64,000 nt of DNA, taken from the NCBI RefSeq assembly GCF_003576645.1, contig NC_044917.1:16572952-16636951 (forward strand), written 5' to 3'. A model generated the notes under the pieces. The model did not search any database and was not told the DNA's origin. It saw only the letters and a list, made by a program, of their open reading frames with translations. Below, piece after piece: positions 32,393 through 43,989 of this stretch. Each line of letters opens with the position of its first letter. The stretch's first letter is position 1. The translations under genes were made by a program, and so were the position numbers. Origin of the DNA: Ipomoea triloba (Eukaryota; Streptophyta; Magnoliopsida; Solanales; Convolvulaceae).

Positions 32393-35080
32393 ATGCAAAC
32401 TAGATCAAAAGGGAGCACGAGTCTTCGTCCCTACGATCCAGATCTTGAGAGGAATTTAAGGAGGGAGAAGAAGGTGTTACGTGATTGGCTTCGAGAGTTC
32501 CAGGATTTCAAAGTAGACATGGAGACCGGAGACAGTAGCAATACCGGGCAGCTTGCCCATGATGGTGTCAACATACAGAAACACCCGAGGTAGAGAGAGG
32601 TTGCTAGGGAAAACCATGGAGTTCGTGTCGACCCTCCAGTGCTTAATGTTCAGAATCAGGCACAGAACTTCATGGCCGATCCAAACCCGAATGTCTATAT
32701 TGGGGGAGGATTGGGAGTTCCTCCTATGCAGCAGCATCCTGCATTTCAGCAGCAGGGCTACGGGGTTGGGATGCAGAATCTTCTCCATCAGATGAATCCC
32801 AACCTGTTTCAGCAGTTTGCACAGCAGTTTCCACAGGCCAACCCCATGGCAGCTCACTTAGCTCCTGAGTTCAGTGAAGAAGATTGTATTGTGTATCCAG
32901 GAGTTGAGGCGAATAACTTTGAGCTGAAGTCCTCTCTCATTCAGATGGTTCAGGCTAATCAGTTTGGAGGAGCTCGGGTTGAGGACCCGAAGGCCCATGT
33001 TGTGCACTTTGACCGTATCTGCCAGACCGTCAAGATGAATGGCATTCCCAGTGATGCCATCAAGCTAAGGTTTTTCCCTTTTTCTCTGAGAGATCAAGCA
33101 CTGAGTTGGTTGAATTCCTTTCCAGCCAACCATTTCATTACCTGGGAGCAGCTCTACAAGGCTTTCATGCAGGAGTACTGTCCTCCTTCCAAGGCTGCCA
33201 AGTTAAAGAAACAGATTCAAAATTTCCAGCAGTTTGGCAATGAAGATCTTCCTGATGCTTGGAAGAGATTTAAGGAGTTGAGGAGGCAGTGTCCAAAGAA
33301 TTTGATGACTTCAGGTGATTTTATTTCATCATTCTATGAGGGGTTGGCTAACCGGTCAAAGATTATTCTAGATACCTCATCCTTTGGGGTTATTTTTATT
33401 GATATTGGCCCAGAGGCTGGAGAGCAGTTGATTGAGAGGATCACCTCTAACAATACTTACTAGTACATTGAGGGGGATGATATACCCAAGAAGGAGAGGC
33501 CAGCGGGGATGTTTGAAGTTGAAGAAAAGATGGCAATGCAGGCCCAGTTGGATTCCATACAGCACTTGCTTAAGCAGATAGTGCAGGCTCCTACTCAAAG
33601 TGTCCAGCCTGTTGCTCAGCCTCCACTAGTTCCACAGAGTTCTTATGTTCCAAATCCTTATACTATGCCACAGGTATCTCTTGTAGCCTCTTGTGCAGTT
33701 TGTGGTGGCAATCATGCTTCTCAGACATGTTATCTATTAGATTCCGGTAGCCAAGTTCCTCAGCCTAATGTGGAGCAAGTTGATCTCATTGGGTATTCTA
33801 GACCACAGGGCCAGGGGCAAGGGTATGGGAACTATCAGCAACAAGGAAGAAATCAGTTTGTTCCATCTTGGAACAATCAAGGCAATCAAGTGAGAAATCA
33901 ACCACCAGGTTTTCAAGGTAATCAAGGGAACAGAGGTGGAAACCAAGGAACTCAGTGGAGGAATAATCAGAATCAAAATCAAGGGCAGTTCCAGCAAGGG
34001 AATCAGAATTTTGGAAACAGTCAAGGTCAAGGTTTCTCTAGACCATCTCAGGATGTTGATAAGCAAACTCTCATGAACTGATGCAACCCAAATGTAACCA
34101 ATAAATGATCCATTGAAAGTCTCGAGTCGCCCGGTAACAATATTTCAATCAAGGAAAACAATTCAGACTTCAATATCAGATTTCAAATTCCCCGGTGTGA
34201 AATTATTTGACAGATGTATTTTTTTATAGTGAGAAGCATTCAATCTTGGTAGGCTAGTGAGAAGCTAGTTTATCCCCTTATCTTGTTCTTTATATTCACA
34301 CACATATCCAAAAACCCAAAAAGAATACTATTACTCATATTATATAGCTAATTTTATTTTTGTATCTTAATTCTAGTGCTAGATTCCTAATACTCTAATT
34401 CTTAGCCTTGCTTAATAATCTAAGGGTTGAGAGTATTATTTGTTAGTTTGGTGAGACATTTGTAGAGTTGGGATCTCAAAATCCAAGAGTCTACAAGGTA
34501 AGATCCTCTTTTGGACACGAAAGGTTCTTGAGTGATTCCTTGAGTGTGCACTTATTGCGGGAAGCAATCCGTGTACGCATCATGAACACCATGGTGGCTT
34601 AGATGAGCAAGTTACAGGCAACCATAGACTCTCAACAAGCAACCATAGGTTCTCAGCAAGCACAGATAGAGAGTCTTAAGGCTCAGCAACAAGGAGGTGG
34701 TAATCAATTTCTTAATCAAGCCTCATCTTCGAGTGGTAGACTGCTGGCAATCACAGAAAATCCAAGGAATCAGGTGAATGCAGTGACCACGAGAAGTGGA
34801 TTAGCTTTGAAGGATCCTCCTTTTCCTTCAAATGATCTAGTGCCTGAGAAAACTGATAAGAAGGATGAGGGTATTCAGGTTGAGGATGTTCCTGATGAGA
34901 GTGAGGGGGAGCCTGTGGTTCAGAGAGATAGTGCTAAGGGGCAAGCCCTTATGCAAGATGAGAGTGCTCCTATCAAGAAGCCTGAGAAGAAGGATAAGAA
35001 GACTGGTGACTCAGTTGTTCCTTGCAATCTCTTGCCTTTTCCACAGAGGTTACTGAGAGAGAGAATAAGTTCAAGATGAT
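32393..35080 (+). pseudogene. Athila-like gag, interrupted
   Basis: Starts MQTRSKGSTSLRPYDPDLER at 32393. The same frame continues past a stop at 32591 into the retrotransposon gag core (D-Q-A-L-S-W-L-N-S-F-P and TWEQLYKAFMQEYCPPSKAA, about 33090-33200). It passes another stop at 33461 to a zinc knuckle CAVCGGNHASQTC (about 33697-33735) and a Gln/Asn/Gly-rich stretch ending at 34078. A 504-bp solo LTR then interrupts it. Beyond it lie a fourth-type nonsense codon at 34600 and a repeated D-S-Q-Q-A-T-I-G-S-Q-Q coiled-coil-like stretch, then an acidic/Lys-rich linker to 35080, where the frame shifts. Gag would form the particle core; this copy cannot be translated whole. Confidence 0.88.
34074..34587 (+). 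mobile_element. Solo LTR inserted in Athila gag
   Basis: The body 34079-34582 (504 bp) has palindromic ends TGATGC...GCATCA and a perfect 5-bp duplication TGAAC at 34074-34078 and 34583-34587. Without it, the gag frame on both sides is in register. No internal domain. TATA-like and T-rich stretches are present in the body. Lineage not identified. Confidence 0.88.
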
Positions 35081-36632
35081 GCTAGATAAGCTAGAGATCT
35101 CTATGCCTTTTGTGGATGCAGTAACTCAGATTCCTTCATACAAGAAATTCTTGAAGGATATTCTGAGTAACAAGAAGAAACTGGAGAAGAGTGCTGTGGT
35201 GGATCTCAGTGAGGGAGCATTGACTTGCGTAGTCCTTCAACAGAAATTGCCTCCCAAGCTGAAGGATCCAGGTAGTTTTACCATTCCCTACATCATTGGG
35301 GGATTTGTAGTGGGCAGTGCCTTATGTGATCTGGGTGCCAATGTTAGCCTTATGCCATACTCTCTTTATAAGAGGCTTAACCTGGGCAGCCCAAAGCCTA
35401 CCACCATGACTCTCCAGATGGCTGACAGATCCATTAAGCGCCCAGTGGGAGTTCTTAAGGACATCCCGGTGATGGTTGATCAGTACTTCATACCGGGAGA
35501 TTTCGTAATTCTGGATATGGAAGAGGATACCAAGGTTCCCATTGTCCTTGGTAGGCCTTTTCTAGCTACTACTGGTGCTCTCATAGATGTAAAGAGGGGA
35601 AAGCTTATGATGGAGGTGGCTGGCCACAAAATTGAATTCGATATCTTTAAGATGGCCAAACACCAACCCTCTTACATCGATGAGTGTCATGTGATTGAAG
35701 TGTTGGAGCAGTGCAGTGTAGAGGTGGAGGAAGAGGAGGATGAGGACTCCTAAGAACCAGTTGCTGAAGAGCATGAGGATTCACTAGAAATAGTGGTTTC
35801 TCTTGCTCCATTTGAAGAGGAGCAGACCCCGAAGGTAGAATTGAAACCTTTGCCTTCTAGTTTGAGGTATGCATTTCTTGGCTCTAATTCTACTTATCCT
35901 GTGATCATCAGTTCCTCCCTGAAGGGGGAACAAGTTGAGGAATTGTTGGCTGTGCTCAGAAAGCACAGGAGAGCTATTGGGTATACGATTGGGGATTTAG
36001 TTGGCATTGATCCTAAGTATTGCATGCACAGAATTTATTTAGAGGATGATGCCAAGCCCAGTGTGGAGCCCCTTAGGAGGCTAAACCCCAATCTGAAAGA
36101 TGTTGTTAAGAAGGAAATTTTCAAACTGCTTGATAATGATATTATCTACCCTATTTCGGATAGCAAGTGGGTTAGTCTCATTCATGTTGTTCCGAAGAAG
36201 GGTGGTATTACTGTTGTTAAGAATGAGAATAATGAGTTGATCCCTACTAAACTTGTTACTGGACAACGTATGTGCATTGATTATAGAAAGTTGAACAAGT
36301 CTACTAGGAAAGATCATTTCCCCCTTCCCTCCATTGACCAGTTGCTGGAAAGAATGTCCTGCAACGAATATTTCTGTTTTCTAGATGGTTTTTCAGGTTA
36401 CTTTCAGATTTCTGTCCATCCGGATGATCAAGAGATGACTACGTTCACATGTCAATATGGCACTTATGCTTTCAAGCGTATGCCATTTGGCCCGTGTAAC
36501 GCACCAGCTACATTCCAGAGATGCATGATGACCATTTTCTTAGAGTTTGTGGAAGAGATTATGGGGGTGTTCATGGATGGTTTTTCTGTCTATGGGAAGT
36601 CATTCAGTGAATGTCTCACTAATCTCGAGAGA
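35022..36632 (+). pseudogene. Athila-like protease and partial reverse transcriptase
   Basis: 35022-35753 encodes the retropepsin region, with the active-site loop A-L-C-D-L-G-A-N-V-S-L-M-P (usual DLGAS, here N) and the I-V-L-G-R-P-F-L flap/C-terminal motif. After one stop (35751) the same frame gives RT: V-S-L-I-H-V-V-P-K-K-G-G, then M-C-I-D-Y-R-K-L-N, F-L-D-G-F-S-G-Y, and FKRMPFGPCNAPATFQRCM. The catalytic YxDD box reads F-M-D-G, so the second aspartate is lost. RT ends abruptly after C-L-T-N-L-E-R at about 36632, where unrelated sequence joins. RNase H, integrase and the RT thumb are missing. Confidence 0.9.
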
Positions 36633-36937
36633 TGGCTGATGTGGCTAATGCGAGGAGGGAAGAGGAGGCCTATGAGGCCAATCCTGATGTTGTTGATCCT
36701 GCCCATGCTGAGGCAGGCGAGGGTTCATCTTCTAGTGATTTCCAGCAGCAGGTTCTGGCCCAGTTGGCGGCCATGCACATGAGGTTCGACCACATTGACA
36801 CCAGGTTGGATGAGATGGCGGCAGCTAATGCTCAGAGCCGCGCTGAGGCCCATGTTTACTATGAGTGGATGCGTGGGCATTACCCACCACAGGGGGGCCC
36901 TCCATTCCCACCTTATGATCCCTCTTCTATGGGATGA
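36632..36937 (+). pseudogene. C-terminal remnant of the Athila third ORF
   Basis: An open frame that reads A-D-V-A-N-A-R-R-E-E-E-A-Y, then FQQQVLAQLAAMHMRFDHID and ends with a Pro/Tyr-rich tail (PPQGGPPFPPYDPSSMG). Its place after pol and before the long 3' region, and its helical Q-L-A-A-M-H-M-R-F-D segment, fit the C-terminus of the third ORF found in Athila-group elements. It is fused to the RT by an internal deletion. Confidence 0.55.
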
Positions 36938-38548
36938 TGTGCTTATTAAACTTCCTACAACTCTACTCTTTTCTTTTTCTATTCTTTTTGCTTTTAGTTC
37001 GTCTTTGGATTGTATGATGTTTAAACTTGAATTTTGTTAACATATTTCCTGCGTTTTGTGTTTTCTAGTTCGTTTTCTTTTGTTTTAGTTCGTGGGGCTT
37101 TGTTTGTCCATCAGGGACGATGTCCAGACTAAGTATTGGGGGGGGGGTGCTATTTCTGATAAAATGGTGAAAAATGAAATTTTTGATGAACTTTGCTTGA
37201 AGGATTCAATTTGCAGCTTAGGGTAGTATGCTTTCCTTAGGTTGTCGCTGTGACCATTTTCCTTTCTGCTGGTTTGTGGTTTGTTCGGTGGTACTTGTGC
37301 AGCCTAGCTTGTCAGAGATGATTCAAGGTTGAGCTTGTGTTTAATTCAGTCTCTTGCCAATAATTGGGATAACCTCTAACCTAAATGTTTCCCCTGTGTG
37401 TTATGCATTGCTAGTGAAGGCTTATGTGCGAGTCCGGTGATACTTGTTTTGTCATAGCTTGTCTCAGTGCTCTCATAGTGAAGTCTAGAATTTGCATGCT
37501 TTGAAGTGATTTAGGCCATTGTTGTTAGCCCAAGCCTTTAAACATACCCTGTGTTATAGTTGTTTTCCCTAGTTGTCCCCTTTGAGCCTTGTTTTTGTTT
37601 AATAAGTGCAAAGCACTTAACCCCGTTCTTTGTATTGTTTTTCTTGTTTAGCCCTATTATTTAACCCTTAGCCCTTAGCCATATATTTTCCATTCACCCT
37701 TAGAGAGAATGTAGTATTTGTTCTTTAATTTAGAGGAGATTTTCCCTTTTTGAGCTTACTTTTGATAGAGTTATTCCTGTTATCTTTGTTCTAGTGTGGG
37801 GGTGTTGTGAAGGAATTTATTGGTTGGTTGAATGAAAGAAAAGGAAATGTTTGTTGGTTGAAAAGAAAGAAAAAAAAAAGAAGAAAATTGAAAAGAAGAA
37901 AAAAAAAGTGAAAAATTGATTGTTAGAGAAAAGTTGGAAAAGAAGTTTGAAGGTGAAGAAAATGTTTGTGAAAGGAAAGAAAAAGAAGGATGAATAAAAG
38001 TGCAAGTCAGGTTGCTAGAATAATTGTCTTCACCCCCACTAGTTTAGAATACTCTTGTGTTTTCAATTATGTTTTGCCCTCTTGATTCATATTTTCCATG
38101 TCTCCTCTAGGTTTAGTTGTGAATAGGTGTGAAATTCTCTCTTTTGTGCATTTTTCCATACCCCTTCTTTGTTTAGCCACTCACCCTTAGCCCCATTACA
38201 AGCCAAATAAAGACCTATTTGATCTTAGCATGCAGTTTTAGAGTGATCTATGTGAGTATGAAGAGCATGTCTATGGGAGTTCATCTTAAGCCAAGTCTTG
38301 CATAATCTCAACTGAGTACATGTGCATACAGGGTTCTAATCTACCTAATTTCGGGTGCCCGGTTATTGGCCTGAGAGGGGAACTCACTTGTGATTCTGAG
38401 ATGATTCTTGAAGCAGGTTAGGTTGTACAAGTTGGTTGGTGGAATGATTGGTTGAGCAGGAAGGAAGTGTGATCAGTTGTAGTGCCTGGAGGGTGGATTA
38501 TCCTGGGTAATTGCTTGAGGACATGCAAAAGTTCTAGTGTGGGGGAGT
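36938..38548 (+). other. Athila 3' non-coding region and polypurine tract
   Basis: T-rich DNA without reading frames, including a G-run (37138-37147), a purine-rich GAAAAGAAAAAG stretch (about 37835-37990) and, at 38536-38547, the polypurine tract AGTGTGGGGGAG right before the 3' LTR. Confidence 0.75.
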
Positions 38549-39663
38549 TGATACACATGTTTTTACACCATTATTTGCCCCACGATTCAGTAGTTTTGTT
38601 ACTTATTTCCTTTACCTTGATACATTTAAGGCTCGTTTGTGTGTTACATTTGATCAATCTTAGTTTATTCGCAAATGAGGAGCAAAGGAAGGATTTTCGG
38701 TCATCTCGGACAAGTTTTCGAGACATCAGGAATCTACCCCGGGACGGAAAGGAGCAACGGAGCACGAAGGGAGTCAGAAGTGGACCAAGAGGCCGCCTCA
38801 CGGCCGTGATGGCGGCCGTGACCTCCACCGCGGACAGCAGTTGGCCACGGCGCATCACGGCCCCGATCCCGGCCGTGATGGTGGCCGTGACCCAGCTGCT
38901 GTCCAGTATTTATTTTGCGTTTTCTGTATTTTTGGCAGATTCTGAGCCCTAGTTTAGTTCAGTGCAATTTTTCCCTTCTTTAGAGTTTTCCATAGCATAG
39001 AATAGAGCAGATTTACATCAATGAATTCGGTTACAACCTTGGAATCATTGTTTTGGATTGGAATTGCTCTGAAGAATTGTTAGTAAAGTTTTCCCTTTTA
39101 TTCTTTAATTTTGCTGCTATGATTTCAGAATTAAATTCTTGTTTTGCTTTGTTTACTTCAATCATGCGTGAGTAATTCGCTTATGGGTTTGGATTAGGGG
39201 GTTATTGTTAATCTTGATGTTCGATTTGTGATTATTGCATAAAGGGATTGAATCTATTACCTAGGGTTTATGTTGATTTGGAAATTACTTTTTTACTTGT
39301 TATTGATTGATGGCCACAATTAATTGCTAGTCTAGGAGAGGGATTCATTACAACGAAAGTTGGATGGAGACCTCGAGGCTTACCAATTTCAACCTAATTT
39401 TCCTACTATAATTTTCCTACTATGAGAATAGGGGTAATTTTGGGGGCTTACAATGCTTAGGTGTTTAAGTTTATGATTGATGCATCACGAAAGTGGGGCA
39501 ATTGTAGCCTAATTCTATTTATTGATTACGAAAGTAGCTGAATTGAATTCTTATGTGCATTGCCCATAAATTCCTAGGTTAATTATTCTTTCGCTAACTC
39601 TGAGATGGTTAGAACATCAAGATTACAATTCCCCTAATCTGACCCATTCCCTTATCATACATT
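38549..39663 (+). repeat. Athila-like 3' LTR, truncated
   Basis: Starts TGATACACATGTTTTTACAC and follows the 5' LTR closely to CTTATCATACATT at 39663, where foldback-MITE sequence replaces the last ~190 bp. It carries a small local duplication (TTTTCCTACTA near 39400-39420) not in the 5' LTR. Confidence 0.88.
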
Positions 39664-39690
39664 GTGAACATGGTCCACGGTATAATGACT
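39664..39690. mobile_element. Fragment of a foldback MITE end
   Basis: GGTCCACGGTATAATGACTG (39671-39690) matches the right terminus seen at 62357-62376. Only the end is present, directly beside the next foldback element. Confidence 0.45.
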
Positions 39691-39904
39691 GCTATTTGCT
39701 AATTATGCTATGGACCCGAGTCCACCTTGCAAGGTGGACCCAAGTTTATCTTCATAATTTTATAACTTTATGTTCACTTTAAAATTCTATGTTCACAATT
39801 TATATATGTAATTTTGAACTCTATGTTCACAATTTAAAAATTCTATGTTCACAATATAAAGTTATGAAATTGTGAACATGGAGCTATAAAAATTGTGAGC
39901 ATAG

Positions 39905-40240
39905 TGATAAGGTTTAATTCCTCCATGTATTCTTGTGTTCATAATATGTAAAGGAATTGTATGCAAAGTGTGATGTTGATAAGAAAATTGGCCCTTAATG
40001 TATCTCTTTTATTGATCTCTCTTGAATCCTAGAGAGAAGGGATAGAGCATGGCTATGGAGTACTCTAGAGAGAAGAAGAGAGAGTCTAAAGTCCTTTAAT
40101 TAGAGGACTAAGGTCCTCTTTATAAGCCCAAAAGTTGACCCGCTGGCCTTGACCGTAACCCGAACCGTTTGACCTCGATCCGACTACAAAACGAGAGCGT
40201 GACCGTATAGGGAGGTAAGACCGGGGTATATTCCCTATCA
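39905..40240 (-). repeat. Array LTR 1 (leftmost)
   Basis: 336 bp, with inverted ends TGATA...TATCA. Nearly identical to LTRs 2-7 and visibly different from LTR 8. Confidence 0.9.
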
Positions 40241-41612
40241 AGTAGCTCCCCAAGTCCGTGCCCTGACGTCGAGATAACGAGGAAGGGTTCGGGGTGGAAA
40301 AAAAAAAGGTCCAAACAGCCCGCGACTTACGCCGGTTGCCTCGTTAAAAACCTTAGACTAAGAAAAACCCAGTGGGAAAAAAACATACTCAAGGAAAAAA
40401 GAGCACAACCCTAAGCGCCAACGAGGAAGAGTTCGAGCTGGAGAAATTGACTGTATAGTCTTCGACTTACGCTGGTTGCCTCGTTAAAAACCTTAGGCCA
40501 AGAAAAAACCCAATGGAAAAAATCTTAGCTTAAGGAAAAGAGCACAACTTTAAGCACAGTCTTCTGGACTATAAAGGTCGGCTGAACTCTACCGATCTAG
40601 GAATCGAATCCGCGATACGATTGAGAGGTCGAATTTTACCGATCTAGCGACCGAATTTCAAACATAAGGCCTATGGTCGGGTAAGCGATCGAGAGATCGG
40701 CGCTGATCTTGGACATCAGGCATAAGGCCCATGGTCGGGCAAAGCGATCAAGAAATCGACAGCGCTAAGAAGCGAGGATATATTCATCGCTAAGAAGCGG
40801 CATTGCTGAGGAGCGGGATATATTCATCGCTAAAAAGCGGCATCGCTAAGAAGCGGGATATATTCATCGCTAAGAAGCGGCATCGCTGAGGAGCGGGATA
40901 TATTCATCGCTAAAAAGCGGCATCGCTGAGAAGCGGGATATATTCACCGCTGAGAAGCGGGATATATTCATCGTGCTGATGGTGGCAATGCCGACCTAAT
41001 CGGGCTTATAACACCAGCGGTGGTAATGCCGACCTAACCGGGCTTAGTTGCCTACAACGTAGGGCTTATGCCAAGATATGGTCTCGGGCTCATAGTGCCG
41101 ATGGTGGCCATGCTGACCTAATCGGGCTTATAGCGCCGGTGGTGGTAATGCCGACCTAACCGGACTTAGTACACGACTAATATATATACATTGTCATTTA
41201 CAATTTACAAATCAAAGTAAACGAGGGTAATTCTTCCTCGTGGATATAAATATTATAATTTTTTCCTACTTTTCGGTCGTAACCGATCTTAACGATCATA
41301 AATGGACACCTTACTCCCAACGCCCTATAAACGGGCGAATAAACGGGCACCTCACTCCTGTAGTGGGCACCTTGCTCCCACAAAGATCGGTCCGAGGACC
41401 ATAAATGGGCACCTTGCTCCCATAGTGGGCACCTTGCTCCCACAAAGATCGGTCCGAGGACAATAAACGGGCACCTTGCTCCCGTAGTGGGCACCTTGCT
41501 CCCACAAAGATCGGTCCGAAGACCATAAACGGGCACCTTGCTCCTGTAGTGGGCACCTTCGGGATTTTCAGTAACACGGCTTCTCGTTGCAATCCCCACG
41601 GACGACGCCATT
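40241..41612 (-). other. Representative internal region of the array unit
   Basis: From left to right: a PPT-side segment with CTCCCCAAGTCC (minus strand GGACTTGGGGAG); two copies of a conserved block containing GCCTCGTTAAAAACCTTAG and GAAAAACCCAGTGGG (about 40330 and 40480); a 27-bp-type minisatellite with CGCTAAGAAGCGGGATATAT (40770-40975); a repeat with GCCGACCTAACCGGGCTTAG (40985-41170); a repeat of GGGCACCTTGCTCCCACAAA (41345-41565); and a PBS-like site at 41594-41610. A TTAAAAACC/AAACCCA block of this kind is found near the 3' end of several plant non-autonomous LTR elements. Minus-strand open frames here span the minisatellite and the LTR edge and shift between units; I do not treat them as genes. 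Confidence 0.75.
41594..41610 (-). other. PBS-like site of the array element
   Basis: Minus-strand TGGCGTCGTCCGTGGGG, two bases from the LTR end. It resembles the TGGCGCCGTCTGTGGGG-type primer sites of plant Ty3-gypsy elements. Recurs in every unit with an intact right edge. Confidence 0.6.
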
Positions 41613-41948
41613 TGATAAGGTTTAATTCCTCCATGTATTCTTGTGTTCATAATATGTAAAGGAATTGTATGCAAAGTGTGATGTTGATAAGAAAATTGGC
41701 CCTTAATGTATCTCTTTTATTGATCTCTCTTGAATCCTAGAGAGAAGGGATAGAGCATGGCTATGGAGTACTCTAGAGAGAAGAAGAGAGAGTCTAAAGT
41801 CCTTTAATTAGAGGACTAAGGTCCTCTTTATAAGCCCAAAAGTTGACCCGCTGGCCTTGACCGTAACCCGAACCGTTTGACCTCGATCCGACTACAAAAC
41901 GAGAGCGTGACCGTATAGGGAGGTAAGACCGGGGTATATTCCCTATCA
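41613..41948 (-). repeat. Array LTR 2
   Basis: 336 bp. Followed by an internal region to 43301 that has one fewer cassette in the GGGCACCTTGCTCCC repeat. Confidence 0.9.
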
Positions 41949-43301
41949 AGTAGCTCCCCAAGTCCGTGCCCTGACGTCGAGATAACGAGGAAGGGTTCGG
42001 GGTGGAAAAAAAAAAAGGTCCAAACAGCCCGCGACTTACGCCGGTTGCCTCGTTAAAAACCTTAGACTAAGAAAAACCCAGTGGGAAAAAAACATACTCA
42101 AGGAAAAAAGAGCACAACCCTAAGCGCCAACGAGGAAGAGTTCGAGCTGGAGAAATTGACTGTATAGTCTTCGACTTACGCTGGTTGCCTCGTTAAAAAC
42201 CTTAGGACAAGAAAAAACCCAATGGAAAAAATCTTAGCTTAAGGAAAAGAGCACAACTTTAAGCACAGTCTTCTGGACTATAAAGGTCGGCTGAACTCTA
42301 CCGATCTAGGAATCGAATCCGCGATACGATTGAGAGGTCGAATTTTACCGATCTAGCGACCGAATTTCAAACATAAGGCCTATGGTCGGGTAAGCGATCG
42401 AGAGATCGGCGCTGATCTTGGACATCAGGCATAAGGCCCATGGTCGGGCAAAGCGATCAAGAAATCGACAGCGCTAAGAAGCGAGGATATATTCATCGCT
42501 AAGAAGCGGCATTGCTGAGGAGCGGGATATATTCATCGCTAAAAAGCGGCATCGCTAAGAAGCGGGATATATTCATCGCTAAGAAGCGGCATCGCTGAGG
42601 AGCGGGATATATTCATCGCTAAAAAGCGGCATCGCTGAGAAGCGGGATATATTCACCGCTGAGAAGCGGGATATATTCATCGTGCTGATGGTGGCAATGC
42701 CGACCTAATCGGGCTTATAACACCAGCGGTGGTAATGCCGACCTAACCGGGCTTAGTTGCCTACAACGTAGGGCTTATGCCAAGATATGGTCTCGGGCTC
42801 ATAGTGCCGATGGTGGCCATGCTGACCTAATCGGGCTTATAGCGCCGGTGGTGGTAATGCCGACCTAACCGGACTTAGTACACGACTAATATATATACAT
42901 TGTCATTTACAATTTACAAATCAAAGTAAACGAGGGTAATTCTTCCTCGTCGATATAAATATTATAATTTTTTCCTACTTTTCGGTCGTAACCGATCTTA
43001 ACGATCATAAATGGACACCTTACTCCCAACGCCCTATAAACGGGCGAATAAACGGGCACCTCACTCCTGTAGTGGGCACCTTGCTCCCACTAAGATCGGT
43101 CCGAGGACCATAAATGGGCACCTTGCTCCCACAAAGATCGGTCCGAGGACAATAAACGGGCACCTTGCTCCCGTAGTGGGCACCTTGCTCCCACAAAGAT
43201 CGGTCCGAAGACCATAAACGGGCACCTTGCTCCTGTAGTGGGCACCTTCGGGATTTTCAGTAACACGGCTTCTCGTTGCAATCCCCACGGACGACGCCAT
43301 T

Positions 43302-43637
43302 TGATAAGGTTTAATTCCTCCATGTATTCTTGTGTTCATAATATGTAAAGGAATTGTATGCAAAGTGTGATGTTGATAAGAAAATTGGCCCTTAATGTAT
43401 CTCTTTTATTGATCTCTCTTGAATCCTAGAGAGAAGGGATAGAGCATGGCTATGGAGTACTCTAGAGAGAAGAAGAGAGAGTCTAAAGTCCTTTAATTAG
43501 AGGACTAAGGTCCTCTTTATAAGCCCAAAAGTTGACCCGCTGGCCTTGACCGTAACCCGAACCGTTTGACCTCGATCCGACTACAAAACGAGAGCGTGAC
43601 CGTATAGGGAGGTAAGACCGGGGTATATTCCCTATCA
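43302..43637 (-). repeat. Array LTR 3
   Basis: 336 bp. The unit is broken 68 bases later by an N at 43705. Confidence 0.9.
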
Positions 43638-43705
43638 AGTAGCTCCCCAAGTCCGTGCCCTGACGTCGAGATAACGAGGAAGGGTTCGGGGTGGAAAAAA
43701 AAAAN

Positions 43706-43989
43706 TTGTATGCAAAGTGTGATGTTGATAAGAAAATTGGCCCTTAATGTATCTCTTTTATTGATCTCTCTTGAATCCTAGAGAGAAGGGATAGAGCATG
43801 GCTATGGAGTACTCTAGAGAGAAGAAGAGAGAGTCTAAAGTCCTTTAATTAGAGGACTAAGGTCCTCTTTATAAGCCCAAAAGTTGACCCGCTGGCCTTG
43901 ACCGTAACCCGAACCGTTTGACCTCGATCCGACTACAAAACGAGAGCGTGACCGTATAGGGAGGTAAGACCGGGGTATATTCCCTATCA
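43706..43989 (-). repeat. Array LTR 4, partial at an assembly join
   Basis: Starts inside the LTR (TTGTATGCAAAGTG) right after the N at 43705. Its internal region is in turn broken at the N at 44547 and restarts at an earlier internal position, so the sequence here is scaffolded rather than contiguous. Confidence 0.85.

Larger units (their letters stand above)
30887..39663 (+). mobile_element. Athila-like Ty3-gypsy retrotransposon, degenerate
   Basis: Order on the plus strand: 5' LTR, Asp-type primer site, gag with zinc knuckle, protease, truncated RT, a remnant of a third ORF, a long non-coding 3' region, a purine tract and a 3' LTR truncated at its end. Gag-pol has four in-frame stops (32591, 33461, 34600, 35751), one frame shift near 35040 and an inserted solo LTR. 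The RT end, RNase H, integrase and most of ORF3 were deleted near 36630. The element sits in a LINE; because the 3' LTR is truncated, its target duplication cannot be checked. Confidence 0.9.

Noticed and set aside
34603..35079. A separate gene after the solo LTR
   Set aside because: It is in register with the upstream gag once the insertion is taken into account, so it is the gag C-terminal part.
40770..40975. CRISPR-like spaced repeats (CGCTAAGAAGCGGGATATATTCAT)
   Set aside because: Plant nuclear context, spacers are themselves repeats, no cas genes; it is a minisatellite inside an LTR element.
41198..41674. A 158-codon minus-strand frame that recurs in most array units
   Set aside because: It starts in the LTR, crosses the primer-binding site and runs through the GGGCACC minisatellite; its length and end change with cassette number, and a second frame stays open over the same bases. 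Repeat-driven openness, not a gene.
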